Shown here in pieces: positions 21,671 to 33,625 of a stretch of DNA of 64,000 nucleotides (the stretch's first letter is position 1; every line of letters starts with the position of its first letter). The DNA lies in assembly GCA_018343915.1 (NCBI GenBank), contig JABRWF010000003.1, positions 5,270,001 to 5,334,000 on the forward strand, read 5' to 3'. Position numbers and translations under genes: made by a program. This stretch comes from Agroathelia rolfsii. Taxonomy: Eukaryota; Basidiomycota; Agaricomycetes; Amylocorticiales; Amylocorticiaceae. Under the pieces are notes generated by a model, which searched no databases, had not been told where the DNA came from, and worked only from the letters and a program-made list of their open reading frames with translations.

Positions 21671-24600
21671 ATGTCGCCCAGTCTCCCCCTCTCAGAGAGC
21701 ATTTTGGCCGCAAGAGATGCCGTCTATTCACGAGCCAAAGCAACGTCGCAGGTAAGAATACATATCGTCCGTGACTAGACTTGCAATCAACACTTGTCCA
21801 GGCAGGTATTTTTGAGGGCGCCAACCCAGCCGAATATAATGCCAACAATCCCCTTCAGCTCTGGATCATTCAAATAAGTGTGTTGTGCAATCTATCTTAA
21901 TGCCATAAACAGGTCCCTCAATACCAGCATCTAGTCATTATCATTGGATTCACGCAAATTCTTGCCCTTATCTTGGGCCGTATCCGTCAGCCCCGTGTTA
22001 TATCAGAGGTCATCGGTGGTATCATTCTTGGGCCATCAATTATGGGTCGCATTCCAAACTTTAGCAACTCTATTTTCCCTTCGAATGGGATGCCTTTGCT
22101 GAATCTAACGGCTAATATTGGTATGTGACATGTCTCACTGGGCTCGGATGTTGTTCCCTTAACTCACCTTCTTCAATGATATTATACACAGGTCTTGTTT
22201 TATTCCTTTTTATTATTGGCTTAGAGGTAGACATCCGGATCATCAAGAAGAGCTGGAAGTCATCTTCAGCTATCAGTGCGGCTGGTCTCATCATCCCTCT
22301 CGGTCTGGGCGCTGCTTTAGCTGTGCCCATATATCGAGAGTTCATCGACCCCAGCATTAACTACGGCTACTTTATCCTCTTCACGGCCGTAGCTATTGGC
22401 ATCACCGCCTTTCCTGTCCTTTGCCGTATCCTCACTGAGCTAAAACTCCTCAACACCACGGTCGGCCTCGTAACCCTCTCGGCGGGCGTTGGAAACGATA
22501 TCGTCGGTTGGATCCTTCTTGCTCTGACAGTCGCCCTCGTCAATGCCGGCAATGGTATCCAAGCACTTTATGTGCTCCTTACCGGCCTTGCGTTCACGCT
22601 GTTCATGCTCTTTTTGGTCAAGCCCGCTTTTAGATGGCTTGTCCGACGTACGGGAGATCTCGAATCTGGTCATCCGTCGACGCTCGCCATGACCGTGATC
22701 CTGCTGATTACATTTGTCTCTGCTCTATTTACTGGTAAGCTAAGCTGCTGTCTCTTTGGGATTCGTTATTCATTCGGTATTTTTCTCCAGATGTTATTGG
22801 AATTCAAGCCCTTTTCGGTGGATTCTTGGCTGGACTGGTTATCCCTCATGACAACGGGTTTGCCATTTCTGTCGTTGAGAAATTCGAAGACTTGGTTTCG
22901 ATTCTCTTCCTGCCTCTGGTAAGAAATTTATACTTGCTTTAATCTATTAGGTCACTAATTGCCATGTAATAGTACTTCACTTTCTCAGGATTGAAGACAA
23001 ATTTGGGTTTGCTAGATAATGGGAAGACATGGGGTTATACATTCCTCATCTGTGCTGTGGCATTCTTCTCGAAGTTCCTTGGCTGTGGTGTCACCGCCAA
23101 ACTTTCAGGCTACAACTGGAGGGAGTCTGGGGCCATCGGCTCTCTTATGTCCTGTAAAGGGTAAGTGCTCATGCCTCTGCTGTCAAATCACAGAAGTACT
23201 GATCAATCTCCATTTTCTCAGATTAGTGGAACTTATTGTGCTCAACGTGGGTCTTCAAGCCGGCATACTGGACACTCGATCATTTTCTATGTTTGTGATC
23301 CACGCAGTTTTCGTCACGTTCATCACAACACCTCTCGTATTGCTCTTCTATCCTGAAGAACATCGCAACAATTCTTTGACTCCTCGCGCGTCAGACCCCG
23401 AAGATCCTTTGGTAAACACGGATGAAGATATCAAGACGCGCTTTGCCATTGTTCTTGATAGCCTCAACAATCTCCCCGCTGCTATGACCGTGGCTCAGCT
23501 GCTTCATGCCCCTCCTGTCCTGGTATTCAAAGCATCGGGTTTCAGCTCACCTTCCGAGGAAAAGGTTTCTGCGGAGGATATGAGCCCAGCGGCCTCGTCT
23601 AGTTCCTACACTCCTAGGCCCGTTAGCGTCGACGCCCTGCGTCTTATCGAGCTTACAACGCGTACCTCTGCGGTGCTCAAGTCCCAAGAAGCCGATTCCC
23701 TTGTCCGTCAGGATCCACTCATTTCGGCGTTCCGTGCCTTTGGCCGTCTCAATCGCCTAAACATCTCGGCCGCCCTGTCTGTCGTTGGATACGACGAGTT
23801 TTCACACAGTGTGACGAAGCACGCAGAGTCGTGCGCGGCACAGCTTCTTGTTATCCCTTGGACGCAGTCCACGCTCCAGGCATCCTCCGGGTTGCCAGCA
23901 TCGCCATTTGATAGTGTTTTCCAGCAGCAGCCGCAAACCAGCGACAGCGACATACAAGAGGAAAACGTTCCTGTGGTCTACTCCGACTTTATTCGCCGCG
24001 TGTTCTCGACTGCCAAAATCGACACTGCGTTATTTGTAGACCGTCACGCCGCGCAGGCTACGGACGGACAGCAGAGGTTGATCGTGCCGTTTATCGGTGG
24101 AGCTGACGATCGTCTGGCGTTGTCTTTTGCGGTGCAAATATGCATGAACAGCAACTTCCACGCGACGGTTATCAGGCTCAAGAAAGTCGATGATGTGGAT
24201 AGTGACGATGCAAGCTCTATCGCGGATATGAGAAAGACACCATCCGACACCGCTCAGAATACGGTTAGTAAAATAGATATACAACGGCCTTGGTCTCTAC
24301 AACTAACGCCTCATTCCTTTTTTGTTTTTGTTTTGGTATGGTAGGCTCATGTATCACCGGATACTGTCTACCCTAATCCCGATACACAGACACGTATGCA
24401 ATCCGATACAGCCGACGATCTGCTCTGGGAGCGACTCACGATAACAACAGCTGCTGCTGCCTCCCCGCACTCTGCTCCTGTTGCCTCGGCCCTGATGCGA
24501 ATCACATTCACTGAATCTGCTTCGCCTCGACCCCTGCAGACCGTCGTCGAGCACGTGGCAACGTCGGGTCAGAACCTCGTCGTGCTCGGGCGCTCGCGGC

Positions 24601-24770
24601 GCAGGGCCGTGGAGGCGGCACAGGACACGGAGCTCAAGCGCATCCTAGCCCGTCACGGTGCGTCTTTGTCCGCGGGTAGTGAGCTAGCGAAGACCGTGGG
24701 CGATCTTGGCGCAGCGCTGATCGTTGCTGGTACACCGGCAAATCTGCTAGTGATGCAAGCTCGTTCTTAG
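21671..24770 (+). CDS. K+(Na+)/H+ antiporter, CPA2 family, KHA1-like
   Basis: About seven exons. The start MSPSLPLSES (21671) is followed by AGIFEGANP and LWIIQ, the usual lead-in to the first membrane helix. Helices include IIIIGFTQILALILG, GLVLFLFIIGLEVDI and the core VGNDIVGWILLALTVAL, which carries the ND pair expected of the ion-binding site. LFGGFLAGLVIPHD and SCKGLVELIVLNVGLQAGILD complete the transporter half. The C-terminal half (from about 23400) is soluble and resembles the regulatory region with universal-stress-like folds found in KHA1 proteins. It ends TPANLLVMQARS. KHA1 acts in endomembranes to balance K+ and pH. The gene looks intact. Confidence 0.9.
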
Positions 24771-25143
24771 GAGCTCTTCCTGCCATTTATATATATAATG
24801 ATATATTCATGGTGACGATGATGGTAAAGATCCTCCCAAATCTTTAGTCATGAATACACGAAGGAACTTAGGTCTTGATGATAATTGTGTTGTATTATAT
24901 TTCTCTTTCTGTTTGGTTTTGCATATACGAGAGCTTTTTTTTGGTGGGCATAGTGCCTGATGTTGTATATGTTGTATACGTTGTTCAATAAAATGGTTTA
25001 CTATCACAACTGCATTGTCCGCATCACTCAAGAAATCTTTCCAATAGTAGATGTCTGCTTCAAAGTTCCCGTACCACCAAATGGAGGATCGACATCGTTG
25101 TTATGAAACGAAGTCTTCCTCCCATACATTGGTTTCAAATAAT
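24771..25143. other. Convergent 3' region
   Basis: Lies between the stops of the antiporter (+) and the MIF4G gene (-). It has TATATATATAATGATATATT just after the antiporter stop. No gene seen. Confidence 0.55.
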
Positions 25144-26566
25144 TTATACAGATGTGAAGGTGCTATATCCCGAGACGTACGACCATACCAGGCGAACCAG
25201 GAAATACCATATGAGTAAGAAGAGTATGCGCTTTAAACCGAGAAGCAGAGTTGGCACTATTTCTCGAACTGCCCGAGATACTGCATTGAAAAATCCAGGA
25301 GCTGCATTCTCAATGGTTTCTGGAGGGTGCAGGTCTTCATCATTCTCGGACTCGGCCGACTAGAGAGTGGAAGTCAGTTAAGTTTAGCAAATAAAACTGT
25401 GTGGCCTTGGACTTACTGAAGCCTCTTTAACAGGCTTAGCGGACCAGCCACGATTTCGCAGCTGAACCAGTTCCTGTGAGTTATGTAGACGGTAGGTGAG
25501 CGCATTGCGAATTGAATGATGCATTCTGGACACACCTTGAGCGATCTTTGTAGACTAAGATCAAGGTCGAGATTTTCAAGAGCCCAGCCTATCCGATCAA
25601 ACACGATGTCCATATGCTCTTGAGCTCTGGGCGTATCCAGATGCTGACCGGCTGTTAAAAGTAGGACGTACAGAAATTGAAGGTGATTCTTCTTCCGATT
25701 CTCGAGAAGAGATTTGATACAGGCATGCATAATGCGTTCAGTAAGCATGAATTGTTTGCCGAGTTCTCCTAGAAGTCGAGCGAGACCAAGAATGTACATC
25801 TCACGATCCAACCTGTCGACGGTCTTCGACAGCAAAATAAAAGAAGGATCTTCTGTGTTGTCCTGCAAATCATGAGCATCACTAGGATCTTCTTCGTTCT
25901 CCAAAAATAGCTCAAACTTGAATTGACAGTATGAGACCAAATGCCTGCGGAACGAGACGCCCCCAGTCAATAGGTTCCCATGCGTATCTTCAAATTTCTC
26001 GTCGTGTTCGGATGGCTTAATACATCCTATTAAGTTTTTGCAGAGGCGAGCATATATGTTGGTCTTCGATGGGTTGCTTATTGCGTGAAGTATGATGGTA
26101 ATAGCAGTATTTTTCAGCGTACTTGGAAGTTTTCTCTGATCTAGCATGCGAGAAATATCGGTTGAAAGAAAATCGACGTTATCAGCGTCCAGACATTGCA
26201 ATTTCTTGGACAACGCCTCCCGAAAAGATGGTTTTCGCTGTGCAATCACTTGTCTGAGCTCTTGGTTAGTTCGTCTGGCGTCTTTGAGAGCATTTCGAAG
26301 ATTGGCCCAATTTCGATCGTCCGAGGATCTAGAGGCAACACTGACAGCGTTTGAAGTCCTAAGGTCATCGAGCTCCGAGGTGAGTGCCGCAATTCTGTCG
26401 GTAAGCTCCTGTCGTTCGCTAAAGGACTCTTCCAGGCGCGACTGAAGTTCGTCGACAATGGCCTGTGAAGGTGGGTGATGCTGGTTAGCATTTAGACTGT
26501 TAATTTGAGAGTGAATTAAGTATGGCCATTACACCTAGCAGAACGAGATGCCGTACTCTCTTCCAT
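25144..26566 (-). CDS. MIF4G-domain protein with hydrophobic C-terminal tail
   Basis: Four exons. The start MEESTASRSAS (26566) joins LNANQHHPPSQ through a consistent phase-2 intron. A coiled coil (SFSERQELTDRIAALTSEL) is followed by the MIF4G domain: IYARLCKNLIG, GGVSFRRHLVSYCQFKFE, LLGELGKQFMLTERIMHAC and DTPRAQEHMDIVFDRI, then ELVQLRNRGW. This is the order seen in the middle domain of eIF4G, which binds eIF4A. The eIF4E-binding motif, PABP region and C-terminal HEAT domains of a full eIF4G are absent. The last exon adds LLLGLKRILFLLIWYFLVRL close to the C-terminus, a likely tail anchor. The protein is about 430 aa and may be a specialised eIF4G-like paralogue tethered to a membrane. Whether it acts in translation is an inference. 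Confidence 0.78.
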
Positions 26567-27361
26567 AATGTGTGCTGCTAGTAATTAAAGCGATGTCGTC
26601 TGACTGTGTCGTGTCAGTTACCCCTGTAATTACTTGTAGAAAATTACTCGTAAATGTCGGTGGTGATACTTAGGAATATGCCAGTGCAAATGACCCGGGC
26701 GTGACACAAGGCACTCACATTCTGGCGAACTTGAAGGTGTGCTTATTGTGGTTTGCGCCATCTTCTCTCTTCTTCTCCGTCTGCGCTGAGCCCCAGACGG
26801 ACGGCGTGGAGTTGACTGCACATCCTCGGGCTCCACTGTCAATGATCACGACGACTCTTGAAATCTAATCACCATTGAGACGCACTGCGGTGGACTCACT
26901 GTGTACTACCCGCGCAGCCGCTTTCTTGCCTAGGCCTTTGTTCCTTACTTCTTAGAATCACTGAATACGGCAGGCATATACTCGTTGATACTGTGAACCC
27001 AAAGTGTTTTGATTCCTAAAAAAAAAAAGAGCTTCGAGCTTGAGGCCGTAGCCAGTTTTGCAATCTTGTCGAATGTAGCTGTGGACTCAGGCTGACCCTG
27101 TTCAGTTCACTCGGTTGATGATGCGACCTGCGACAACCTGATTGGGTTTATCTGATAAGCAACTTCTCCAATGATTATCACCCAGAAGGTATTAAATTTG
27201 CCACATTGCAATACATCATTTACAAAGCGCAGTAGCTCTGAGTTATGATACACCAGCATGACATGGTTCTTCTAACCTTTTACTCGAGTCATTGTCATTT
27301 TAGCCGCAGTCACTGCGGATATGTTAGGTATGTGCTATAAAGCTGGTCCAACAAGGTGTGG
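26567..27361. other. Intergenic: divergent promoters of MIF4G and MFS genes
   Basis: Contains an Arg-rich open stretch on the minus strand (about 26730-26840). It does not splice in frame into the MIF4G start and is therefore not annotated. The remainder shows an A-run near 27017-27028 and no gene. Confidence 0.5.
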
Positions 27362-29469
27362 ATGAGCATCAACATGTCCCAACCTGGCTCGATCTCGATC
27401 TCTGAGTCTTCTGCTGCGCCGCTAGTACATGATAGCACAATGACCGAGTCCATATCTGGAATCCAGGCGGCAACCAACCGCTCCAAAATGAGGTCGGTTG
27501 GCATTGTTTCTATGTGCACGTTGGCAATGGTAGTCAGCGTAAGTTCAAGTTTTCATTCATCTAAACTAATGCAGTATTCTAATATTTTTACTACAGTCTG
27601 GAAATATTACGGCCGCAAGCATTGCACTTCCAACCATTCGTCAGGATCTTGACATACCTCAGGACAAATTGCAATGGATAAATTCTGCATATCCATTAAC
27701 TTTTGCATGCTTCTTGTTACCTTTTGGACGGCTCGCGGATGTCTTTGGTCGTAAGAAGCTGTTTATTCTTGGCGCATCGTTTTCTTCGGTCTTTGCCCTG
27801 GGATGTGGATTCGCTCAGAGTACGCAATTTTTGATAGTGGTGGCCCTCATGCAATAATTCCATTTACTTTTCAGGCGCACCAACTCTTGATATCCTACGC
27901 GCTTTTCAGGGTATGGGGATGGCGACGATAGGTCCGGCCTCTATCGGCATTCTGGCGCAGGCGTTTCCCCCATCCCGGGCTCGTTCCATTGCCTTTCTAA
28001 CCTTTTCAGCTGGAAACCCTATTGGTGGCGGACTTGGGTTTTCCATTGGCGGTATATTAACCCAAAAGACTGCGTAAGCCTTACCGTCTGAGTCATTAGT
28101 ACTGACATCAATTTAGATTTTTTTTTTAGATTGAGTTGGAGGGCGACCTTTTTTTATTCTGCAGCTATGGGATTGCTTACCGTCATTGGTGCTCTCGTTT
28201 TCTTTGAAAATGATCAATTGCTGCCAAAGGAGAATGCATCCAGGTCGCCTTTGATCCACCAGACCGATTGGCTAGGCGCACTGCTTGTTGCAGCCGGGTT
28301 GATTCTATTGATATTCGGACTGACAAATGGACGCTCTACAACACAAGGATGGAGATCCCCCTCTGTCGTTGTCTCTCTCGTCATCGGTGTTTTTCTCATC
28401 ATCGCCTTTGTCTTCTGGCAAAGATACCTTGAGATATTCAACACGTCCAATCAAGAGCTCACATCTCGACATCCATCTCGATGGACCCCTTATCCAATGG
28501 CTCCCCTCTCGCTCTGGGCCCGTGGAAATGGCCGTATGGCGGCAATGTTCTGCATTGCGCTATTCCACTGGTCAGCGTTTTCCAGCTGGCAATTCTGGAC
28601 TCAGGTGCATACAATCACCATATTTGCCTTCCGGTGGCTATCTAACTCTCCATTAGTTATATTATCAAGATTATGTGGGTCTTTCCCCCGTTCAAACAAT
28701 GCTAAGGCTCTTGCCTATGAACGTGACGGGACTTCTTTGCAACATTGGGCTCTCATATCTTGTTGGTCGTATTGCGGTTATGTGGCTCTTGGGTAGGTCT
28801 CTACCCTTTTATCTCCCTTCAAATCTTACTATCTTGTCCGCTTAGCGTCTGGAACATTCTTGACAGCAATTGCTTGTCTACTACTGGCAATAATTGATCC
28901 TCACACCTCCTATTGGACCTATGGATTCTTTGCGGCTATCTTGTCCGTGTTCGGTACTAATTTTGTATTCAGCTCTGGTACGTTATTCATCGCCAATGTC
29001 GCACAAGAGGGGGAACAAAGTGTCGCAGGTAGTCTATTCCAAACCATGGTTCAGGTGCACGATCCTTGATTTGCTCCATATGGCTGCATCTCTGAGGAGT
29101 TCTTCAATTACATAGCTAGGAACATCCATCGGGCTCGCAATTACCACCATTGTAGCCAATGCCGTCACCATGTCCCATCCAGCAGAATCGACCAAGGACG
29201 CAGCTCTAGCAGGGTACAGAGCAGCACAATGGGCCTGCTTCGGATTTGGCATGCTAGGTATATGTCTGTTCCGACTTTTCTTGATTGAACCATGCTTAGC
29301 AGACAGCGACGGTGATGTCGATTATATCGACCAAGGGAGTAGGAATAATAGGACATCAAAAACAGAAGGTTGCAGTGCGGGAGGAGGTGGGAGGTTCCAG
29401 GCAGGGATCTATCGAGAGGGCATAGCCATGAGTTTGTCAAGCAATATGTTAGATGCACATGTCATCTAG
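27362..29469 (+). CDS. MFS drug/H+ antiporter, DHA2-like
   Basis: About six exons. After a hydrophilic N-terminus (start at 27362, MSINMSQPGS; 27374 is an alternative) the first helix spans the join ...MVVS|SGNITAASIALPTI. Motif A of the major facilitator superfamily is present (GRLADVFGRKK), followed by GMGMATIGPASIGILAQAF. Later helices include LIFGLTNGRSTTQGW, SLVIGVFLIIAFVFW and PLSLWARGNGRMAAM. The last exon starts LGTSIGLAITTIVANAV. About 14 helices are expected, as in DHA2 exporters of drugs or small metabolites. Substrate cannot be read from sequence. An internal piece (about 28318-28440) has a decayed copy at 30452-30560. Confidence 0.85.
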
Positions 29470-29507
29470 AATGTGATTATCCATGAAGGACAAAGAAAGA
29501 AAGAACT

Positions 29508-29590
29508 CATTACCACAGCGGGGCTCGAACTTGCAGCCTTTTAGATACGTCGATAATTGTGAAGCCAAACGTGCTATCGACTGTGCATCG
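29508..29590 (-). pseudogene. Decayed tRNA-Arg copy
   Basis: Aligns with the tRNA at 30598-30680 through the anticodon arm (GTTTGGCTTC), the CGACGTA intron part, AAAAGGCTGCA and GTTCGAG. The D arm and 5' acceptor strand are destroyed, so it should not fold or be transcribed properly. It lies 40 bp beyond the MFS stop. Confidence 0.7.
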
Positions 29591-29739
29591 AAGAATGTAG
29601 GGAACACGACTGGAGCCTTACAACTGCCAACAGGCCAAGAGTGCCTTGTAGCTGGCCGATTATGAGGGTGGCAGACAAGTGATCTATGGATGCATTTAGA
29701 GCACGAGCATAGGGCAACCCTAACCTTTGATCTCAGTCT

Positions 29740-30440
29740 CAATTTCTTGTAAAACTGCATTTACGAGTACAAGAATCCCCGTGCACCCCTCCGTAAAGTT
29801 CTTTTCCTCAGCGACAAAGCTCACCAAAAGCTCCTTCAATCCATTGATATGGCTATTGAGCGTGCAAGGTTCACGATCAAGCAATATCAAGAGTACTTTC
29901 GATAGCCCAAAGAGGCGAAGGAGGGCAACTCAAACATAGAGAGCATGCACATGGAAGATCTACTTGACTTGGAAATGTCGGAAAACGCGATCAACAGTTA
30001 CAATCTCTTCCGCCAGGAGGTTTTAATAAACTGGAAATGTGTGGGCGCCTTGGGCCATCTTCTCTTTTCCCCTCCCATCGAGGCCGGTGTCAATGGTAAC
30101 AATTACACTAAGGATTTGCCATCGTTGAGCTCGATCTCACCACAATCAACGCTCAAACCTTCAAAGGAAACGTCATTGATCTTGGCACCAAGCTTAACCC
30201 CTGTGACCTCAAAGCCATGGTACAACCCGATGGTGCAAACCCTAATAGCTTTGAATATTCATTTGGCCGTCTCTTTAAGCTCCAGGGCACTATACCAATC
30301 AGTGATATGTTTGCACCAACCACGGCCGATCACAGTGGCAAAAAGTGTCTCATGGTCCTTAAGCGAGGTTGTACTACCGGCCTAACTGTTGGCCGTGCCA
30401 ACGAGATCTCTTCTCGCACCCGCCAATACTCTGAAGGCCG
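29740..30440 (+). pseudogene. Remnant of an Agaricomycete serine-peptidase-like gene
   Basis: Fragments in shifting frames recall a common Agaricomycete family with a trypsin-like C-terminal fold: FLSDKAHQKLLQSIDMAIERA, then (after a TAA and frame change near 30110) FAIVELDLTTINAQTFKGNV, GRLFKLQGTIPISDMF, and CLMVLKRGCTTGLTVGRAN. The last resembles the K-x-G-x-TTG-x-T-x-G stretch that precedes the catalytic Ser in this family. There is no start, frame is lost at least once, and the end is missing. Family recognition is from memory of the motif pattern. Confidence 0.5.
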
Positions 30441-30451
30441 TTGTTGTCGAC

Positions 30452-30560
30452 AAATGGACGCTCTACAATACAAGAATGGATCCCTGCCTTCTCATCAGTG
30501 CTTTCCACATCATCGCCCTTGTCTTCTAGTAAATAATCTGAATATCTCAAATGTTATTAT
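30452..30560 (+). pseudogene. Fragment of the neighbouring MFS gene
   Basis: GACAAATGGACGCTCTACAA and ATCATCGCC-TTGTCTTCT repeat the MFS coding sequence at about 28318-28440, with internal deletions and a TAG inside. It sits directly before the tRNA, as the decayed tRNA sits directly behind the intact MFS gene. That suggests one duplicated MFS+tRNA unit. Confidence 0.72.
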
Positions 30561-30597
30561 TCATGATCAAGAAGCGATAAACCAAAAAAGCGATTCA

Positions 30598-30680
30598 TGA
30601 CCACAGCAGGACTCGAACCTGCAGCCTTTTGGTTACGTCGGCAATCGAAGCCAAACGCGCTACCATTGCGCCATGTAGCC
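30598..30680 (-). tRNA. tRNA-Arg (anticodon TCG) with an 11-nt intron
   Basis: On the minus strand the acceptor stem GGCTACA pairs with TGTGGTC (two G-U pairs), discriminator A. The D stem GCGC/GCGC encloses AATGGTA. The anticodon stem TTTGG/CCAAA carries loop C-T-TCG-A, followed by an 11-nt insert (TTGCCGACGTA) at the canonical 37/38 intron site. The T arm GCAGG-TTCGAGT-CCTGC is perfect. A-box and B-box promoters are internal and intact. It decodes CGA (and CGG by wobble). Confidence 0.88.
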
Positions 30681-30855
30681 ATGTTATAAGCGTAGATTGT
30701 AGTTTTTATATTCGTATATTTTGCCCCCACCCCGGCTACTTGAGCTATCACCTGTTTTCGTCACTTTTGCCCAGGCTGATTTATGAAGCCAGGGACAACG
30801 AGCACTGGAAAGCTGCTGTTGCTGTTGCTGCTACTGCTCTAATAGCAAGAGGCCG

Positions 30856-33625
30856 ATGCCACACTACTCATCCCAACGTAAACAGGAACAGAAGTCTCTG
30901 CCGTGGTCCAAATCTCTGCTTCTCGACCCTGTCTTCCAGCAGCTTGCCCCGCTTGTCGTCGTTCTCATCTTTCCACTCCTCCTCTTCTTCTTTGCGACCC
31001 GGCTGCGCTGGCTCATCTATCGAACCATGACTCTCGTTGACAGCTTAGGCCTATCTTGGCTATGGTCCTCTGGCTCTTCTCAGGATGCTGATTCCTCCCG
31101 GCGCAATGCGGGTCGGCGCAAGCATCCCCGTACACGAGCTGAGCAGCTCGAGATGCTTCAGAAGTCCTCCGGCTCATCCACGCACAAACCAGGTATGAGG
31201 CTCCTTGAATATGTAGCGACCGATGGCTTGCTTCAACTAATTGAAAACACCCCCAAGGCGTGGAAGACGGTTACTATCCGGGCCTCGTCAATGTATCAGG
31301 CACATACTGCTTCATGAACACGACATTGCAAGTCAGTTTATGCTTGTCGGCATTTCAGGCGCTTGCTTGAACTCTTTGTCTCATATGCAGGCCATGGCAT
31401 CCCTCACATACTTTCAACCCCAAATAGAGGTCATGCACTCCAAAGCTGAGCAATTTGACGTGGCCACGCCCGTGATCGACGCTGTGTATGACTTGATGCA
31501 CGGTAACTTCAGTCTCAGCCTTTCTTAGGGCATTTTCAATTCACACTCTATTTCGATAGTGCTCAACACACCAAAGTCATCACCATCAGCATTACGACCG
31601 ATGGACATCATCCATGCCCTTTCAGCAGCCTCCGCCAACAACAAAGTCAACTCGCTCTTTTCCTCGCGCGAACATCAAGACGCCCAGGAGCTCTTTCAAC
31701 TCGTCACCGAGTGCGTCAAACAAGAAGCCGCCGCAATTGACCGTGAAGCAGCTCGCGACCGTGGGTTTGGTAATCTGCAAACCGTCGCCAGCTCTTCCTC
31801 CTCTTCCGCATCCGAGACAACCCCAAGTAAGAGCGTCTTCGACGGCTTAACGGCGAACAGACGGAGCTGCATGGACTGCGGGTACACCGAGGCCGTGATG
31901 CACTTCCCATTCGATAGTTGGCAACTTGCTGTGCCGCGGCTGGCCGGTGCCGTCCGTCTGGAGGAATGTTTGATAGATTACACACGCCTCGAGCTTCTCA
32001 GCGATTGTATTTGCAGGAAATGTTCCATGCTTGCTACGCATCGCCGTCTAGTTGCAGAGGCCGAGAAGCTCACGAAGGAGGCTGCAGATGAGCATGCGTC
32101 GGCGTCGAAGAAAAAGAAGGCGCGCGAGGCAAGGAAACTGGAGCAGCGTATCAAGGCCGGTATCGAAGAGGGCAGAATAGAGGAGGACATCAAGGGTGTC
32201 AAGATGGAAAAAGTGTTTAGCAAGGCATCGACAAAGCAAGCCATGATTGCTCGCGTGAGTGTTCTTGATTGTATATCCAACCCAGGCCAGGGGTGTCTTC
32301 ACAAAATACACATACCAATTGAAACTAAATGACAGCCACCACCGGTGTTGGCCTTGCATCTCAACCGATCGATGATGTATGGACAATATGCCGCCAAGAA
32401 CAACGTCCGTGTCGTCTTCCCTGAAGTGCTGGACCTAACGCCCTTCACAACTTCGGGCAGCCTCTCCACGGACCCTTCAAACCCTATCTCGCCTCCACCT
32501 CCACCACCCCCGTCGGCGGCACCCTTCCCACGCGCGACGACGCCGACTGCAACGACATACACCACACCCCGCACGCTCTACCGACTCGCTGCCGTTGTCT
32601 GCCACTATGGCGGGCACAACTCGGGCCACTATATCTGCTTTAGACGTAAACCGCGCCCGCCTTCCGCGGGGACAAAGCGTTTCCGGCCCCCGCGCATGCC
32701 ACACATGCTTGGGTGTGAGTGCAAGCGGTGCATAACCGAAGGCCCCATACGTGATCTCGACTCGGAAGAGGAAGAAGAGAAGGAGAAGGACGAGCAAGAG
32801 CATTCAAACAAGCATGACGACAACCACCATGAAGGAAAATCCAAGAAACGTCGGCGGACTACTCACTCAGCGTACGGTGGCTGGCTGCGCATCAGCGACG
32901 ATAGCGTGCGCGAAGTTGGGCTTGATGCTGTGTTGGCCGAGGGCAGCGGCGCTTTCATGCTGTACTATGAGCGCGTGGCACACCCACGACCGGCATTTGC
33001 ACCATACGATTCGGTGGAGACGCTGAAACCGTCCCAGGGGCGGCTGATGATGGCCCACGCGGCGGCTGCGAATGGGTCAACGGTGTCATTGCCGATGTTA
33101 ACCACCTCACATTCATCCCTTGTAGACGGCGGCGAGGACGAGCGGCGACTGGCGAGGAGCGTTGGTACGGCAAGGATCGTGCGCAGTGTGCAGGCTGGTC
33201 GTGCACGGAGTGCGTCTGCTGCGGCGAGGTTCAGAGTGTCGTTACAGTCCTCCAGCGAGGGAAGTGGCGATGGCGATTTGACACCCAGGGCAGCGGACAC
33301 AAGATCTGTAAATGGTGATGCCACTAGTATTAGTCGTACGGAGCCGTTATCGTCTTCCACACCGACACTCTTGCCCTCCTCGATGACCAATGGTCATGTC
33401 TCACTATCGCACGAATTGTCGTCGAAGAACTCTGGGGTGCCACCATCAACAGCGGCCGCGAAGAAGAAACGAACCAAGTCTTCGTCCAAGCATCGTGTGC
33501 ATTCTCTCGAGTCGCGCACTCAACCCCACGATCACCATCACGAACACCAACAACGGACTCCGTCAACAGCGACATCGTCATCGATAGCGTCACCGGTGTC
33601 ACCTTTGGTAGACTCCAATGCATGA
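30856..33625 (+). CDS. UBP1: Ubiquitin-specific protease, membrane-anchored UBP1 type
   Basis: About five exons from ATG at 30856. The N-terminus carries one transmembrane segment (LVVVLIFPLLLFFFATRL), as in yeast Ubp1. The catalytic Cys box reads GLVNVSGTYCFMNTTLQ, with the nucleophile Cys in TYCFMN. A zinc-finger-like pair of CxxC motifs follows (SCMDCGY, CICRKCSM). The His box is YRLAAVVCHYGGHNSGHYICF. A charged coiled insertion (KKKKAREARKLEQRI) splits the catalytic domain. The tail after about residue 650 is Ser-, His- and Lys-rich and disordered. The enzyme removes ubiquitin from substrates, probably at ER or endosomal membranes. The canonical GNT of the Cys box is SGT here, but key residues remain. 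Confidence 0.9.

Noticed and set aside
26630..26842. Arg-rich exon upstream of the MIF4G gene
   Set aside because: Splicing it to the next segment meets an in-frame TAG at the following exon end, while the ATG at 26566 gives a clean join.
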